Source: an uncultured Hyphomicrobiales bacterium
GTDB taxonomy: Bacteria > Pseudomonadota > Alphaproteobacteria > Rhizobiales > Beijerinckiaceae
Reading direction: 5' to 3'
DNA: 51,030 nt
Assembly (NCBI GenBank): GCA_903861645.1
Contig: CAIOVE010000108.1
Location: 1-51,030, forward strand
The position numbers and the translations under genes are program-made. The notes beneath the pieces are model-generated. The model saw nothing but the letters and a program-made list of their open reading frames with translations, was not told where the DNA came from and made no database searches. How positions within the stretch are numbered: position 1 is the first letter of the stretch; each line of letters opens with the position of its first letter. Positions 43,309 to 51,030 of the stretch are shown piece by piece.

Positions 43309-43593
43309 ATGATTAAATCGGAGCTAGTTCAAAGGATCGCCGAGCGCAATCCGCATCTGTATTTGCGCGATGTCGAGAAAATCGTGAACGCGATCCTCGA
43401 TGAAATCACGGCCGCGCTGAGCGAGGGCCATCGCGTCGAATTGCGCGGCTTTGGCGCCTTCTCCGTCAAGAAACGCAACGCGCGACAAGGACGCAATCCG
43501 CGGACGGGCGCCAAGGTCGCGGTTGACGAAAAGGTTGTTCCGTTCTTCAAGACCGGCAAGGAAATGCGCGAGCGTCTCAACCTGGACGCCTGA
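43309..43593 (+). CDS. ihfB: Integration host factor subunit beta
   Basis: A 94-residue HU/IHF-family nucleoid protein that bends DNA as a heterodimer with IhfA. The sequence [20 protein letters not shown] begins the helical body, [20 protein letters not shown] carries the arm with the RNPR-T-G motif whose Pro intercalates DNA, and [13 protein letters not shown] closes it. AAGGA at 43294 precedes the start by ten bases within an A+T-rich leader. Its order after sppA and before lapA-trpF-trpB is conserved in Hyphomicrobiales, which supports ihfB over HU. Confidence 0.96.
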   Translation: MIKSELVQRIAERNPHLYLRDVEKIVNAILDEITAALSEGHRVELRGFGAFSVKKRNARQGRNPRTGAKVAVDEKVVPFFKTGKEMRERLNLDA

Positions 43594-43601
43594 CGGCGAG
43601 G

Positions 43602-43622
43602 GCCGGCCCGATCAGGGCCGGC
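43602..43622 (+). terminator. GC-rich hairpin between ihfB and lapA
   Basis: GCCGGCCC (43602-43609) and GGGCCGGC (43615-43622) form an eight-base-pair, GC-only stem with loop GATCA, nine bases after the ihfB stop. It lacks a T-run, so it may attenuate rather than stop transcription into lapA-trpF. Confidence 0.5.
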
Positions 43623-43649
43623 GACGTCGCTCAACGCATGGGGGCCAGC

Positions 43650-43979
43650 ATGAAAACCTTTCTCAAGTGGCTGATCATCACCCCCATCGCGCTGGCGATC
43701 CTCGCGTTCGCGATCATGAATCGCCAGAACGTGCCGGTCATTCTCGATCCGTTCGGCTCGGACATTCCCGGACTGCGCTTCGAGGCGCCGCTGTTTTTCG
43801 TCATGTTCCTGTGCGGCGCGCTAGGCGTGCTGGCGGGCGGGTTCGTCACATGGATCGGTCAGGGCAAGCACCGCCGGGCGGCGCGCGAGGCGCGCGCGGA
43901 AGTCGCGCGGCTGCGGGCCATGGCGCCACCCGCCAATGTCGTCGCCCTACCGCCGCCCGGCGCCAATCGCGCGGCCTGA
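43650..43979 (+). CDS. lapA: LapA-domain (DUF1049) inner-membrane protein
   Basis: A 109-residue protein with two transmembrane helices: FLKWLIITPIALAILAFAIMNRQNV and LFFVMFLCGALGVLAGGFVTW, then a charged helical tail. The 'NxQxVxxxxxP' type segment NRQNVPVILDPFG between the helices is the family mark. In E. coli LapA/LapB relatives control lipopolysaccharide assembly; in Alphaproteobacteria the gene is found between ihfB and trpF as here, usually without lapB. ATG 43638 would add four residues; 43650 starts right at the helix. The trpF start lies 12 bases after the stop. Confidence 0.85.
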   Translation: MKTFLKWLIITPIALAILAFAIMNRQNVPVILDPFGSDIPGLRFEAPLFFVMFLCGALGVLAGGFVTWIGQGKHRRAAREARAEVARLRAMAPPANVVALPPPGANRAA

Positions 43980-43991
43980 GCGATCGGGAAC

Positions 43992-44642
43992 ATGTCCCTC
44001 CTCATCAAGATTTGCGGTCTATCGACGGCCGACACGCTCGACGCCGCGCTCGACGCGGGCGCTGATATGGTCGGCTTCGTGTTTTTCCCGCCCAGCCCAA
44101 GACACCTGTCGCTCGAGCGCGCGCGCGAGCTTGGCGCGCGCGTCGACGGCCGGGCGCTCAAGGTGGCGCTGAGCGTTGACGCCGACGACGCGACGCTGGC
44201 GGCCAGCATCGAAGCGCTTGGCCCGGACATTCTGCAACTACACGGCAAGGAAATGCCCGAGCGCGTCGCCGACGTACGCCGCCGCTTCGGCCTGCCGGTG
44301 ATGAAGGCGCTGGGCGTGTCCGAGGCGGCCGATCTCGCCGCCATCGACCGCTACGTGGGCGCGGCCGACCGCGTGCTGCTCGACGCAAAGCCGCCGAAGG
44401 GCGCGACACGGCCGGGCGGCAACGCGAAAGCCTTCGACTGGCGCATTCTCGCCGGCGCCGCCATCAAGACGCCCTGGATGCTGTCGGGTGGACTCGACCC
44501 CGCCAACGTCGCGGAAGCCATCGCGATCACCGGCGCGCCGGGCATCGACGTCTCCTCCGGCGTCGAATCCGCGCCCGGCGTGAAGGATCGCGGCTTGATC
44601 ACGGATTTCGTGAGGCGCGCGCGGGCGGCGCGCGCTCGTTAA
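43992..44642 (+). CDS. trpF: Phosphoribosylanthranilate isomerase
   Basis: A 216-residue TIM barrel catalysing the third step of tryptophan synthesis, the Amadori isomerisation of PRA to CdRP. The catalytic Cys is Cys8 in IKICGLSTADTLDAAL, and the general acid Asp lies in RVLLDAKPPKGATRPGG. The phosphate-binding loop is LSGGLDPANVAEAI and ends GIDVSSGVESAPGVKD. ATG 43992 starts exactly at the first strand. trpB follows 57 bases later, so they are probably one operon. Everything expected of the family is present. Confidence 0.96.
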   Translation: MSLLIKICGLSTADTLDAALDAGADMVGFVFFPPSPRHLSLERARELGARVDGRALKVALSVDADDATLAASIEALGPDILQLHGKEMPERVADVRRRFGLPVMKALGVSEAADLAAIDRYVGAADRVLLDAKPPKGATRPGGNAKAFDWRILAGAAIKTPWMLSGGLDPANVAEAIAITGAPGIDVSSGVESAPGVKDRGLITDFVRRARAARAR

Positions 44643-44699
44643 ACGCTTGGAACCCCGCTCAACTCGGCCTAAAAGGGCGCCATCATTGGAGCGCGCGCG

Positions 44700-45917
44700 T
44701 TGAAACCTGTTCCTCCCAATTCGTTCCGGGCCGGCCCGGACGCCACCGGCCATTTCGGCATTTTCGGCGGACGCTTCGTCGCGGAAACGCTGATGCCGCT
44801 GATCCTCCAACTGGAAAAGGCCTACGCCGAGGCCAAGGCCGATCCGGCCTTTCACGCCGAACTCGCGCATCTGGCGACCCATTACGTCGGCCGCCCGAGC
44901 CCGCTCTATTTCGCCGAGCGCATGACGGAGCATTGCGGCGGCGCGAAAATCTATTTCAAGCGCGACGAGCTCAACCACACCGGCGCGCACAAGATCAACA
45001 ATGTTCTCGGCCAGATCCTGCTCGCCCGCCGCATGGGCAAGAAGCGCATCATCGCGGAAACGGGCGCGGGCCAGCATGGCGTGGCGACGGCGACCGCCTG
45101 CGCCAAATACGGCCTTGAATGCATCGTCTACATGGGCGCGGTCGACGTCGAGCGTCAGAAGCCCAACGTGTTCCGCATGAAGATGCTCGGCGCGACGGTG
45201 GTGCCCGTGCAATCGGGCGCGCGCACGCTGAAGGACGCCATGAACGAGGCGCTGCGCGACTGGGTGACCAATGTCGCCGACACGTTCTACTGCATCGGCA
45301 CCGCGGCCGGACCACATCCCTATCCCGCGATGGTGCGCGACTTCCAGTGCGTGATCGGCAATGAAACGCGCGAGCAGATGCAACAGGCAGAGGGCCGCCT
45401 GCCGGATTCGCTCGTCGCCTGCATCGGCGGCGGCTCGAACGCCATCGGCCTGTTCCATCCCTTCCTCGACGATCCTTCCGTCGAGATTTACGGCGTCGAG
45501 GCGGCGGGCCATGGGCTCGACGTGCCCGATGGCCATTGCGCCTCGCTCGCGGGCGGTCGCCCCGGCGTATTGCATGGCAACCGCACCTATCTGCTGATGG
45601 ACGACGATGGCCAGATTCTCGAGGGCCATTCGATCTCCGCCGGTCTCGATTATCCCGGCATCGGGCCGGAGCATTCGTGGCTGAAGGAAACCGGGCGCGT
45701 CACCTATCTGTCGGCGACCGACAAGGAAGCGTTGGCGGCCTTCCAGCTCTGCTGCAAGCTCGAGGGCATCATTCCCGCGCTCGAACCCTCGCACGCACTC
45801 GCCAAGGTGCTGACGCTGGCGCCGACCAAGCCGCGCGATCATCTGATGGTGATGAATCTCTGCGGCCGCGGCGACAAGGACATCTTCAACGTCGCCGAGC
45901 ATCTCGGCGGCATGTGA
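44700..45917 (+). CDS. trpB: Tryptophan synthase beta chain
   Basis: A 405-residue PLP enzyme that joins indole and serine to give tryptophan. The start is a TTG at 44700 with TTGGAG eight bases upstream; no ATG fits before the conserved [20 protein letters not shown]. The Schiff-base lysine is Lys98 in HTGAHKINN, the phosphate loop is [12 protein letters not shown], and the Ser/Cys region near [13 protein letters not shown] closes the site. Normally trpA follows directly, but here the next gene is on the other strand, so the alpha subunit is encoded elsewhere in the genome or the operon was rearranged. Confidence 0.96.
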   Translation: MKPVPPNSFRAGPDATGHFGIFGGRFVAETLMPLILQLEKAYAEAKADPAFHAELAHLATHYVGRPSPLYFAERMTEHCGGAKIYFKRDELNHTGAHKINNVLGQILLARRMGKKRIIAETGAGQHGVATATACAKYGLECIVYMGAVDVERQKPNVFRMKMLGATVVPVQSGARTLKDAMNEALRDWVTNVADTFYCIGTAAGPHPYPAMVRDFQCVIGNETREQMQQAEGRLPDSLVACIGGGSNAIGLFHPFLDDPSVEIYGVEAAGHGLDVPDGHCASLAGGRPGVLHGNRTYLLMDDDGQILEGHSISAGLDYPGIGPEHSWLKETGRVTYLSATDKEALAAFQLCCKLEGIIPALEPSHALAKVLTLAPTKPRDHLMVMNLCGRGDKDIFNVAEHLGGM

Positions 45918-45920
45918 GGA

Positions 45921-46424
45921 TCAGTCGCCGCGCGCGGCCAGCGCGCGCAGCGGACCATTGCTCATACTGTATTGCGACGCGCCGCCGGCGCGCGGCGAGA
46001 AGCCGAGCTTGCGATAAAACAGATCGGCGGGCGCGTTGCCGACCGCGGCGCCAACGGTGAGCCGCTCGCGGCCATCGTCGAGCGCCTCGCGCGCGACTGC
46101 CTTCATCAAGGCCTCGCCGACGCCGGAACGCCTGCGACCTGGATCGACAAAGACCTGATCGATATGCCGCGCCCCACCGCGATCCGTCGCCCCGGCGCGG
46201 TCATAGGTCAGCGCGAAGCCGACGGGCGCGCCGCCCATCAGCGCCAGCGTCACGCTTCCCTGTCGGTCCGGGCCAAGGCAATCCTCGCTCAAATGCCGCG
46301 CGGTCACGCTGCCTTCGTCGCCATGGAAATCCGCGAGCGCGCGCGCCATGGCGGCGACGGCGATAACATCGCCGGCGGTCATCGCGCGAATGACGAGAGC
46401 GTCGGTCCCCGGGGCGGGGGTCAA
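45921..46424 (-). CDS. GNAT family N-acetyltransferase
   Basis: A 167-residue acetyltransferase. The fold runs from VIRAMTAGDVIAVAAMARAL to the acetyl-CoA-binding segment VDPGRRRSGVGEALMKAVARE, which carries the R/Q-x-x-G-x-G/A motif, then the C-terminal LFYRKLGFSPRAG. The start is taken at TTG 46424, which overlaps the TGA of the oxygenase beta subunit as TTGA; an ATG at 46382 would cut off the first strand. The longer frame to 46724 is antisense to nothing useful and is rejected. The acceptor is unknown. It probably belongs to the same transcript as the oxygenase genes. Confidence 0.85.
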   Translation of the reverse strand: MTPAPGTDALVIRAMTAGDVIAVAAMARALADFHGDEGSVTARHLSEDCLGPDRQGSVTLALMGGAPVGFALTYDRAGATDRGGARHIDQVFVDPGRRRSGVGEALMKAVAREALDDGRERLTVGAAVGNAPADLFYRKLGFSPRAGGASQYSMSNGPLRALAARGD

Positions 46425-46927
46425 ACCGGGATCACGAGCAGGGTGTCGACCCGTCGCAAATCCAGAATGGCGACTCGTTCCCTGAACCGCAGCGCGCCAT
46501 CGACCTCGACAATCAGGTCGAGATACTTGCCACAGGCGAACACCATGCTCTCGCCATCCGACATGGTTCGGATGATCGAGAAATTGCTGCGGGCCCGCCA
46601 GCCCGCGCCCTCGCGGCGCAGGATGCGCAGCGCGCTCGTCGAATGGCAGTACACATGCGGCTCGAAGATGTTCGCGGTGCGCATCGCCGTGACGCGGTCG
46701 GCGAGCATGGCCGAGCCGTCGCAATACATAAGCGCCAGCGGCAGGCCGAGTTCGTGATTCTCCCGCGTTTGCACGCGATAGAGCGCGTCGTCGGTGAACA
46801 GCGCCGGCAGTTCCTCCAGCCGGTCATCGTCGATGACATGCGCGTAGGCCGCGCACAGCGCCTCGACGCGCGCGCGCAACACGAGATCGGCGTCCAGATC
46901 ATGGCTCACGGTCAGATTCCCATGCAT
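46421..46927 (-). CDS. Aromatic-ring-hydroxylating dioxygenase beta subunit
   Basis: A 168-residue protein of the NTF2-like ring-hydroxylating dioxygenase small-subunit family. The conserved region starts VEALCAAYAHVIDDDRLEEL, then AMRTANIFEPHVYCHSTSAL, and closes FRERVAILDLRRVDTLLVIPV. Beta subunits give structure to the alpha3beta3 oxygenase. ATG 46927 overlaps the end of the alpha-subunit gene by 16 bases; a GTG at 46909 just after the alpha stop is an alternative. The stop overlaps the GNAT start. The pairing with the alpha subunit immediately upstream makes the assignment solid. Confidence 0.87.
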   Translation of the reverse strand: MHGNLTVSHDLDADLVLRARVEALCAAYAHVIDDDRLEELPALFTDDALYRVQTRENHELGLPLALMYCDGSAMLADRVTAMRTANIFEPHVYCHSTSALRILRREGAGWRARSNFSIIRTMSDGESMVFACGKYLDLIVEVDGALRFRERVAILDLRRVDTLLVIPV

Positions 46928-48159
46928 TCGCGCCATCCCTTCCAGAAGCCTCGGACGGCGGCCTCCGTCACGCGCGAGCCCTGACTGGGCTCGATGCCGC
47001 GGCCGCCCATCGGCATGATCGAGCGCGCCGTCGGATCGGCCTTCGCCGCGCGCTGCACCCAGCCGCCAACACAACCATCCTCCATCGAGATGAGCCCCGC
47101 AGGGCCAACGAGATTGTTTACCTTGAGGCGCAGCTCCGCCATGTCGGCGTCGTCGTCCTCGAAGCCGAGCACGGTCCAGATGAGTTCACTGCGGTCGACG
47201 CCGCGCGGGATCAACTGACGCACGGCGAGCGCGTTGAGAATTTGCTGCACGACCAGCGTCGGAAACACCGTCTGGATGGAGTTGGTGACGAGATCGCCCA
47301 GTTCCAGCGTGTGTTGCATCATGGTCGAATCGCGCAGCTTGTAGGACTCGCTCATTGAGCGGACCTTTTCCTTGCCGATGTGATCGTCGGCCAGCGCCTC
47401 GCGCTGGGTATAGCTGAGGTGATGCCAGCCGCTGTCGCTCAGCTTGATGCCGCCGCCCATGGTCGGGCGCACGACGCCGAACGTGTTGTGGAACAGGTGC
47501 AACAGGCTCGCGTGATAGGAGTCCTTGTTGTTCTCGGCGTAGAGCTTCCAGTTATTGGGCAGTATCTGGCTGTGATAGCCGAGCACCCTGAGCGGCTTGA
47601 TCAGCACCCGGTCGATCGAGGCGATGAGTTCGGCGCCGATGTAATCGGCGAAGGCCGGCATCGCCGCGCTGAACGTGCCGAAGACAAGCCCGCGATGGAT
47701 ATCCACGCGCAGACGTTGAAGGCCATGATCCTTCTGGTCGAAGTCGTCGCGCAGGCCGCCCTTGCCACCGACGCCGCGCTTGAACGCGACGCCCGTGAGA
47801 TTGCCGGCGAGATCATAGACCCAGTTGTGATAGACGCAGGTCAGTTCGCGCACGTTGCCGCGCGGCTTGAAACAGACTAGCGCCCCCTTGTGCGCGCAGC
47901 GATTGACCATCGCGTTGACGGCGCCATCGGCGTCGCGAACCAGAATGATCGGCGCGTCGCCGACAAACGTGGTCTTGAAATCGCCGGGGTTCGGGATCTC
48001 CGCCTCGAGGCCGAGGAAGTTCCACGTCGGCCCGCGGAAAATCCGCTCCTGTTCGAGGGCGTAAAGATCGCGGTCGGTATAGACGCCATAGGGCACGCTC
48101 GACACGTCGGCGTCGGGCCAGGCGAAGGGCGCCGGTCGTCCCGTTTGCTGATCATCCAT
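46912..48159 (-). CDS. Aromatic-ring-hydroxylating oxygenase alpha subunit (Rieske non-haem iron)
   Basis: A 415-residue catalytic subunit. The Rieske cluster ligands are Cys-x-His in VNRCAHKGALVC and Cys-x2-His in LTCVYHNWVYD. The mononuclear iron triad is in NWKLYAENNKDSYHASLLHLFH, with the bridging Asp and the two His of the D-x2-H-x4-H pattern. ATG 48159 has GGGGAGA upstream; the frame extending to 48225 is not conserved. The FeS reductase and ferredoxin that would feed it are not adjacent; a Rieske ferredoxin is 26 kb away at 19830. The substrate, whether benzoate- or anthranilate-like, cannot be decided from the sequence. Confidence 0.93.
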   Translation of the reverse strand: MDDQQTGRPAPFAWPDADVSSVPYGVYTDRDLYALEQERIFRGPTWNFLGLEAEIPNPGDFKTTFVGDAPIILVRDADGAVNAMVNRCAHKGALVCFKPRGNVRELTCVYHNWVYDLAGNLTGVAFKRGVGGKGGLRDDFDQKDHGLQRLRVDIHRGLVFGTFSAAMPAFADYIGAELIASIDRVLIKPLRVLGYHSQILPNNWKLYAENNKDSYHASLLHLFHNTFGVVRPTMGGGIKLSDSGWHHLSYTQREALADDHIGKEKVRSMSESYKLRDSTMMQHTLELGDLVTNSIQTVFPTLVVQQILNALAVRQLIPRGVDRSELIWTVLGFEDDDADMAELRLKVNNLVGPAGLISMEDGCVGGWVQRAAKADPTARSIMPMGGRGIEPSQGSRVTEAAVRGFWKGWRECMGI

Positions 48160-48234
48160 CGCGTGTCTCCCCTTCGCGCGACCGCGCGCGAGCGTTCTAC
48201 CGCATCGCCAGCGCCGGGCAAGCACCCGACGGTT

Positions 48235-49119
48235 TCAGACGGGCGCGCCCTCGCAGGTGCAGAAAAACGGCGCGTGGCGACCGCCGACCCGACGAACGCC
48301 CAGCGCCGGCGCCTTACGCAAATGGGCCGGCATCAACAGCACGTCGCCGCCGGCGACACGCTCGATCAATTCCTTGCGGGTCGTGGCGGATTGAACGGGA
48401 TCGTCGCAGACAAAGGTCGACCACTCAGGATGGGAAACCTGCACGGGCGAATGCAGCGCGTCGCCGCACAACAGCAAGTCCGGCCCGTCGGCGCGATGTA
48501 ACTCGAGTCCTATCTGGCCGACCGAATGGCCGGCGAGCGACACGATGGAAGCGCCATCGACAAAGCGGTCGCCGGGCGAGACGGTCGTGTAGAGACCGGC
48601 CTCCAGCACCGGCGCGACGCTGTCGCGATAGGAGCCATGATTGACGTCGGGATCACGCCCCGCCTGATCGCGCCAATGGGAAAATTCCGTCGCGCCGACG
48701 AGATAGCGCGCGTTGGGAAAGGTCGGAACCCAGCGGCCGTTTTCCAGCCGCGTGTTCCAGCCAACGTGATCGGCGTGCAGGTGCGTGCAGAAAACGAAAT
48801 CAATGTCGGCGGCCTTGAAGCCCGCGGTGGCGAGCTTTTCGAGAAAGCCGGTGTTCTCGCGCCGGTTCCAGTGCGGTCGGTCGGGGCGCGCCTTGTGTTC
48901 GCCGATGCAGGCGTCGACGAGCACGTTGGCGCCGCCGATGTTCACGACGTGGCTCTGAATGGCCAGCCGCACCATGCCTTTTTCATAGTCGACGTGGGTG
49001 GAGTCGAAGAGCGCGCGCTCGTCCTCGATCGCCGCCATCGAACCCTCGGGAAAGAACATCGTCAGCGACATGTCGACGGGGTCGAGGTCGATGATCTTGT
49101 GCACGGGCGCGTCGGCCAT
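48235..49119 (-). CDS. MBL-fold metallo-hydrolase
   Basis: A 294-residue metallo-beta-lactamase-fold hydrolase. The zinc motif is FCTHLHADHVGWNTRLENG (H-x-H-x-D-H), another His is in VSLAGHSVGQIGLELH, and the Asp in LLLCGDALHSPVQVSHP follows. N-terminal strands KIIDLDPVDMSLTMFF match the quorum-quenching/SdsA-like or N-acyl-homoserine lactonase-related branch. It would act on an ester, lactone or thioester in the cytoplasm. The gene lies 75 bases upstream of the oxygenase alpha subunit on the same strand and is probably co-transcribed. Substrate unknown. Confidence 0.9.
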   Translation of the reverse strand: MADAPVHKIIDLDPVDMSLTMFFPEGSMAAIEDERALFDSTHVDYEKGMVRLAIQSHVVNIGGANVLVDACIGEHKARPDRPHWNRRENTGFLEKLATAGFKAADIDFVFCTHLHADHVGWNTRLENGRWVPTFPNARYLVGATEFSHWRDQAGRDPDVNHGSYRDSVAPVLEAGLYTTVSPGDRFVDGASIVSLAGHSVGQIGLELHRADGPDLLLCGDALHSPVQVSHPEWSTFVCDDPVQSATTRKELIERVAGGDVLLMPAHLRKAPALGVRRVGGRHAPFFCTCEGAPV

Positions 49120-49254
49120 CTCGGACTCCTGTTGGCGGCAAGGTTGACGCGCAGGCTATCGCGCGCGCGAACGGATGCAAGCCGCGCGCCCTTTCCATGG
49201 GCGCGGCGAGGGGCTAGCCTGCACCCGAAACAATTCCGGGAGCGAACCGCCGCC

Positions 49255-50370
49255 ATGACGTCAGTCCTTTTTTCCCCGCTTGATCTCGGCCCCGTGCGCG
49301 TGCCCAACCGCATCGCCATCGCGCCGATGTGCCAGTATTCCGCCACCGACGGCTGCGCGACGGACTGGCACCTGCAACTCGTCATGAATTACGCCATGTC
49401 CGGGGCGGCGACGGTCATTCTGGAGGCGACGGGCGTGACGCGCGAGGGGCGCATCTCGCACGGGTGTCTTGGCCTTTATTCCGACGCCTGCGAATACGCG
49501 CTCGGGCGCGTGCTGCACGCCGCGCGCGCCGTGGCGCTTCCGGGCACGAAATTCGGCATCCAGCTCGCGCACGCCGGCCGCAAGGCCTCGACCCATGTGA
49601 ACTGGATGGGCAGCGGACCCTTGCGCGCGGGCGAAAGCCCCTGGCGCACCATCGCGCCCTCGCCGCTGCCCTATGGCGAGAACTGGCACGTGCCGACGGA
49701 ACTCGACGACGCGGAAATCAACGCCACCATCGACGCCTTCGCGCAGGCGACGCGGCGCGCGGTCCGGCTCGGCTTCGACATCATCGAAGTGCACGCCGCG
49801 CATGGATATCTCATCCACGAATTTCACAGCCCCATCGCCAACAAGCGCACGGACAAATGGGGCGGCGACGCGGAAAGGCGGCTGCGCTTTCCCATGGCGG
49901 TGGCGGAGGCCGTGCGGGCCGAGGCGCCGCGCGGGGTGGCGCTCGGCGCGCGCATCACCGGCACGGATTATCTCGAGGATGGGCTGAAGGTCGAGGACGC
50001 CGTGCGCATCGCCGCCGAACTCAAGAAGCGCGATTACGATTTCGTCTGCGTGAGCTCGGGCAATATCGTGCTGGGCGGCCGCCCCGCCAGCGGCGTCGCC
50101 TTCAACGTGCCCAACGCGGCGCGCGTGCGCGCGGAGGCGGGCATCGTCACCCGCACCGCGGGCCTCATCGCGGAACCGCGGCAGGCCGAGGAGATCGTCG
50201 CGACGCGCGGCGTCGACCAGATCGCCATCGCGCGCGCGCAGATCGACGATCCGCGCTGGGGCTGGCGCGCGGCGGAAAAGCTCGGCGTCAAGCTGGAGTT
50301 GCCGCCACAGATGCGACGCGTGACAACAGGCCAATGGGCGGGTCTGCAACTGGTGCGACCGCAAGGGTAA
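49255..50370 (+). CDS. NADH:flavin oxidoreductase (Old Yellow Enzyme family, YqjM/XenA-like)
   Basis: A 371-residue FMN enzyme that reduces alpha,beta-unsaturated carbonyls or nitro compounds. The start MTSVLFSPLDLGPVRVPNRI leads to APMCQYSATDGCATDWHLQL, in which the Cys and Tyr are typical of the thermophilic-like YqjM class. LAHAGRKAS and HAAHGYLIHEFHSPIANKRT (active-site His/Asn region) and DKWGGDAERRLRFP follow. ATG 49255 starts directly at the conserved N-terminus; the long frame back to 48526 is antisense to the MBL gene. It is divergent from the MBL-oxygenase operon (135-base gap) and could belong to the same catabolic set. Confidence 0.92.
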   Translation: MTSVLFSPLDLGPVRVPNRIAIAPMCQYSATDGCATDWHLQLVMNYAMSGAATVILEATGVTREGRISHGCLGLYSDACEYALGRVLHAARAVALPGTKFGIQLAHAGRKASTHVNWMGSGPLRAGESPWRTIAPSPLPYGENWHVPTELDDAEINATIDAFAQATRRAVRLGFDIIEVHAAHGYLIHEFHSPIANKRTDKWGGDAERRLRFPMAVAEAVRAEAPRGVALGARITGTDYLEDGLKVEDAVRIAAELKKRDYDFVCVSSGNIVLGGRPASGVAFNVPNAARVRAEAGIVTRTAGLIAEPRQAEEIVATRGVDQIAIARAQIDDPRWGWRAAEKLGVKLELPPQMRRVTTGQWAGLQLVRPQG

Positions 50371-50400
50371 CTGGCAGGCATATCCCGCAAGAACTAGGAC

Positions 50401-50843
50401 ATGATGGAAATGCCAATCTTTGAATTTGCCAAAACCGGCATTACACCACTTAGTACCGCGACGTTTAGTGCGGCGGGCATTCTGGAACGCCGTGATTTGC
50501 AACGTCTTTTGCGAGACAAAATTGAGGTCATTTCACCTGGCACATTGGTGATTGCCGAAGAATTTGGTGATTGGGAAGACTCAAAGCGCAGAATTGACCT
50601 ATTGGGAATCGATCCCGATGCTAAGCTGGTCGTTATTGAACTTAAGCGGACCGACGACGGCGGGCACATGGAATTACAGGCTATCCGTTACGCCTCCATG
50701 GTTTCAACAATGACATTCGATCGAGCAGTCGAGATTTTTGAACGGTTTCTCCAGGATCAGGGCAAAAACGATTTAGATGCTCGAACTACGATCCTTGAGC
50801 ATCTTGATTTGGATGCGCCAGACGAAGACCAGTTTGCTCAAGA
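50401..50843 (+). pseudogene. DUF91-like PD-(D/E)XK nuclease gene, interrupted
   Basis: Translating from ATG 50401 (or ATG 50410) gives about 148 residues that resemble the DUF91/NucS-type nuclease family. The active-site core is SKRRIDLLGIDPDAKLVVIE followed by LKR, which has the D...E-x-K pattern, and then GGHMELQAIRYASMVSTMTF. From memory of this family the next residues should be a strand like VRIVLVSAEF, but here the frame instead runs into sequence that looks like an IS3 leader at about 50844, so I read the gene as truncated. The composition is clearly A+T-richer than the flanking genes, which suggests transfer. The family name is recognition by motif; the break point is inferred. Confidence 0.65.
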
Positions 50844-51030
50844 TGAGAGCTGGCCCGGCGTATCTACACAGCCCGATAAGTGGATTTTCTGCCTGACAAC
50901 CGCGAGCGTTGGCTCGCGAATCAGGAGAGATCATGAAGAGGCGAGCACGCAGAAACCACACAGCGGCGTTCAAGGCGAAGGTGGCTTTGGCGGCTTTCAA
51001 GGGCGACAAGACGCTGGCCGAGCTGGCGCA
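50844..51030 (+). mobile_element. IS3-family insertion sequence, left end (partial)
   Basis: From about 50844, where TGAGAGCTGGCCCGGCG begins with TG as IS3 ends do, to the window edge. The orfA reading frame (50933) begins 89 bases in, a normal leader length for IS3. The right end and the target-site duplication are outside the window, so the exact boundary is not proven. Confidence 0.55.
50933..51030 (+). CDS. IS3-family transposase OrfA (partial)
   Basis: The first 32 codons of a transposase regulator. The sequence starts MKRRARRNHTAAFKAKVALA and continues to KGDKTLAELA, which is the N-terminal helix-turn-helix of the IS3-family OrfA, a small DNA-binding protein that is fused by programmed frameshift to the OrfB integrase. 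AGGAGA at 50923-50928 precedes the ATG by four bases. The gene leaves the window at the right edge. Confidence 0.8.
   Translation, partial: MKRRARRNHTAAFKAKVALAAFKGDKTLAELA

Overview
The window looks like a chromosomal segment of an alphaproteobacterium, most likely of the order Hyphomicrobiales (Rhizobiales). The base composition is high in G+C with strong third-position bias, which produces long antisense shadow frames. HemA is a 5-aminolevulinate synthase (the Shemin route typical of Alphaproteobacteria), rpsA-sppA-ihfB-lapA-trpF-trpB follows an order familiar in that group, and the window is rich in solute-binding proteins of the TctC/Bug and NMT1/SsuA types. No rRNA, tRNA, CRISPR array or riboswitch was recognised.

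Layout. (1) 1-5335: the edge of a probable S24/LexA-like regulator, a Tat-exported gluconate-dehydrogenase-type small subunit with its GMC flavoprotein, a convergent aminoglycoside-phosphotransferase-fold protein, a 2-oxoglutarate/Fe(II) dioxygenase and a VOC protein. (2) 5492-8186: a complete NMT1/SsuA-type ABC importer (binding protein, ATPase, permease). (3) 8260-18581: an acyl-CoA and organic-acid block with enoyl-CoA hydratase, DapA-like aldolase, TauE/SafE exporter, two TctC-type binding proteins, ADP-forming acyl-CoA synthetase, acyl-CoA dehydrogenase and MmgE/PrpD, interrupted by an FkbM methyltransferase. (4) 18591-21227, minus strand: ACMSD-like amidohydrolase, small Rieske ferredoxin and a secreted alpha/beta hydrolase. 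(5) 21289-27251: cyclopropane fatty acid synthase divergent from hemA, then AbrB-type membrane protein, aminotransferase and mscL. (6) 27461-36567: a giant transporter-fused hybrid histidine kinase, an inositol monophosphatase, a TonB-dependent receptor, and a MotA/ExbB-like plus OmpA/MotB-like pair. (7) 36725-40230: two tandem NMT1-like binding proteins and a third TctC-type binding protein, all without membrane subunits. (8) 40435-45917: housekeeping block rpsA, sppA, ihfB, lapA, trpF, trpB, with a strong intrinsic terminator after rpsA. (9) 45921-50370: a two-subunit Rieske non-haem iron oxygenase with a GNAT protein, an MBL-fold hydrolase and an Old Yellow Enzyme homologue. (10) 50401-51030: an A+T-richer PD-(D/E)XK nuclease-type gene that appears to be cut by the left end of an IS3-family element running off the window.

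Taken together, the accessory genes describe a scavenging lifestyle: periplasmic capture of organic acids and small heterocyclic or sulfonate-like compounds, activation to CoA esters, beta-oxidation-like steps and oxygenase attack. Substrates cannot be read from the sequence. The observations most worth following up are the 16-bp tandem repeat that ends two bases before the start codon of the transporter-kinase gene, the MotA/OmpA-type motor pair beside a TonB receptor, long palindromes in two A+T-rich promoter regions, the clusters of orphan binding proteins, and the interrupted nuclease gene at the right edge.
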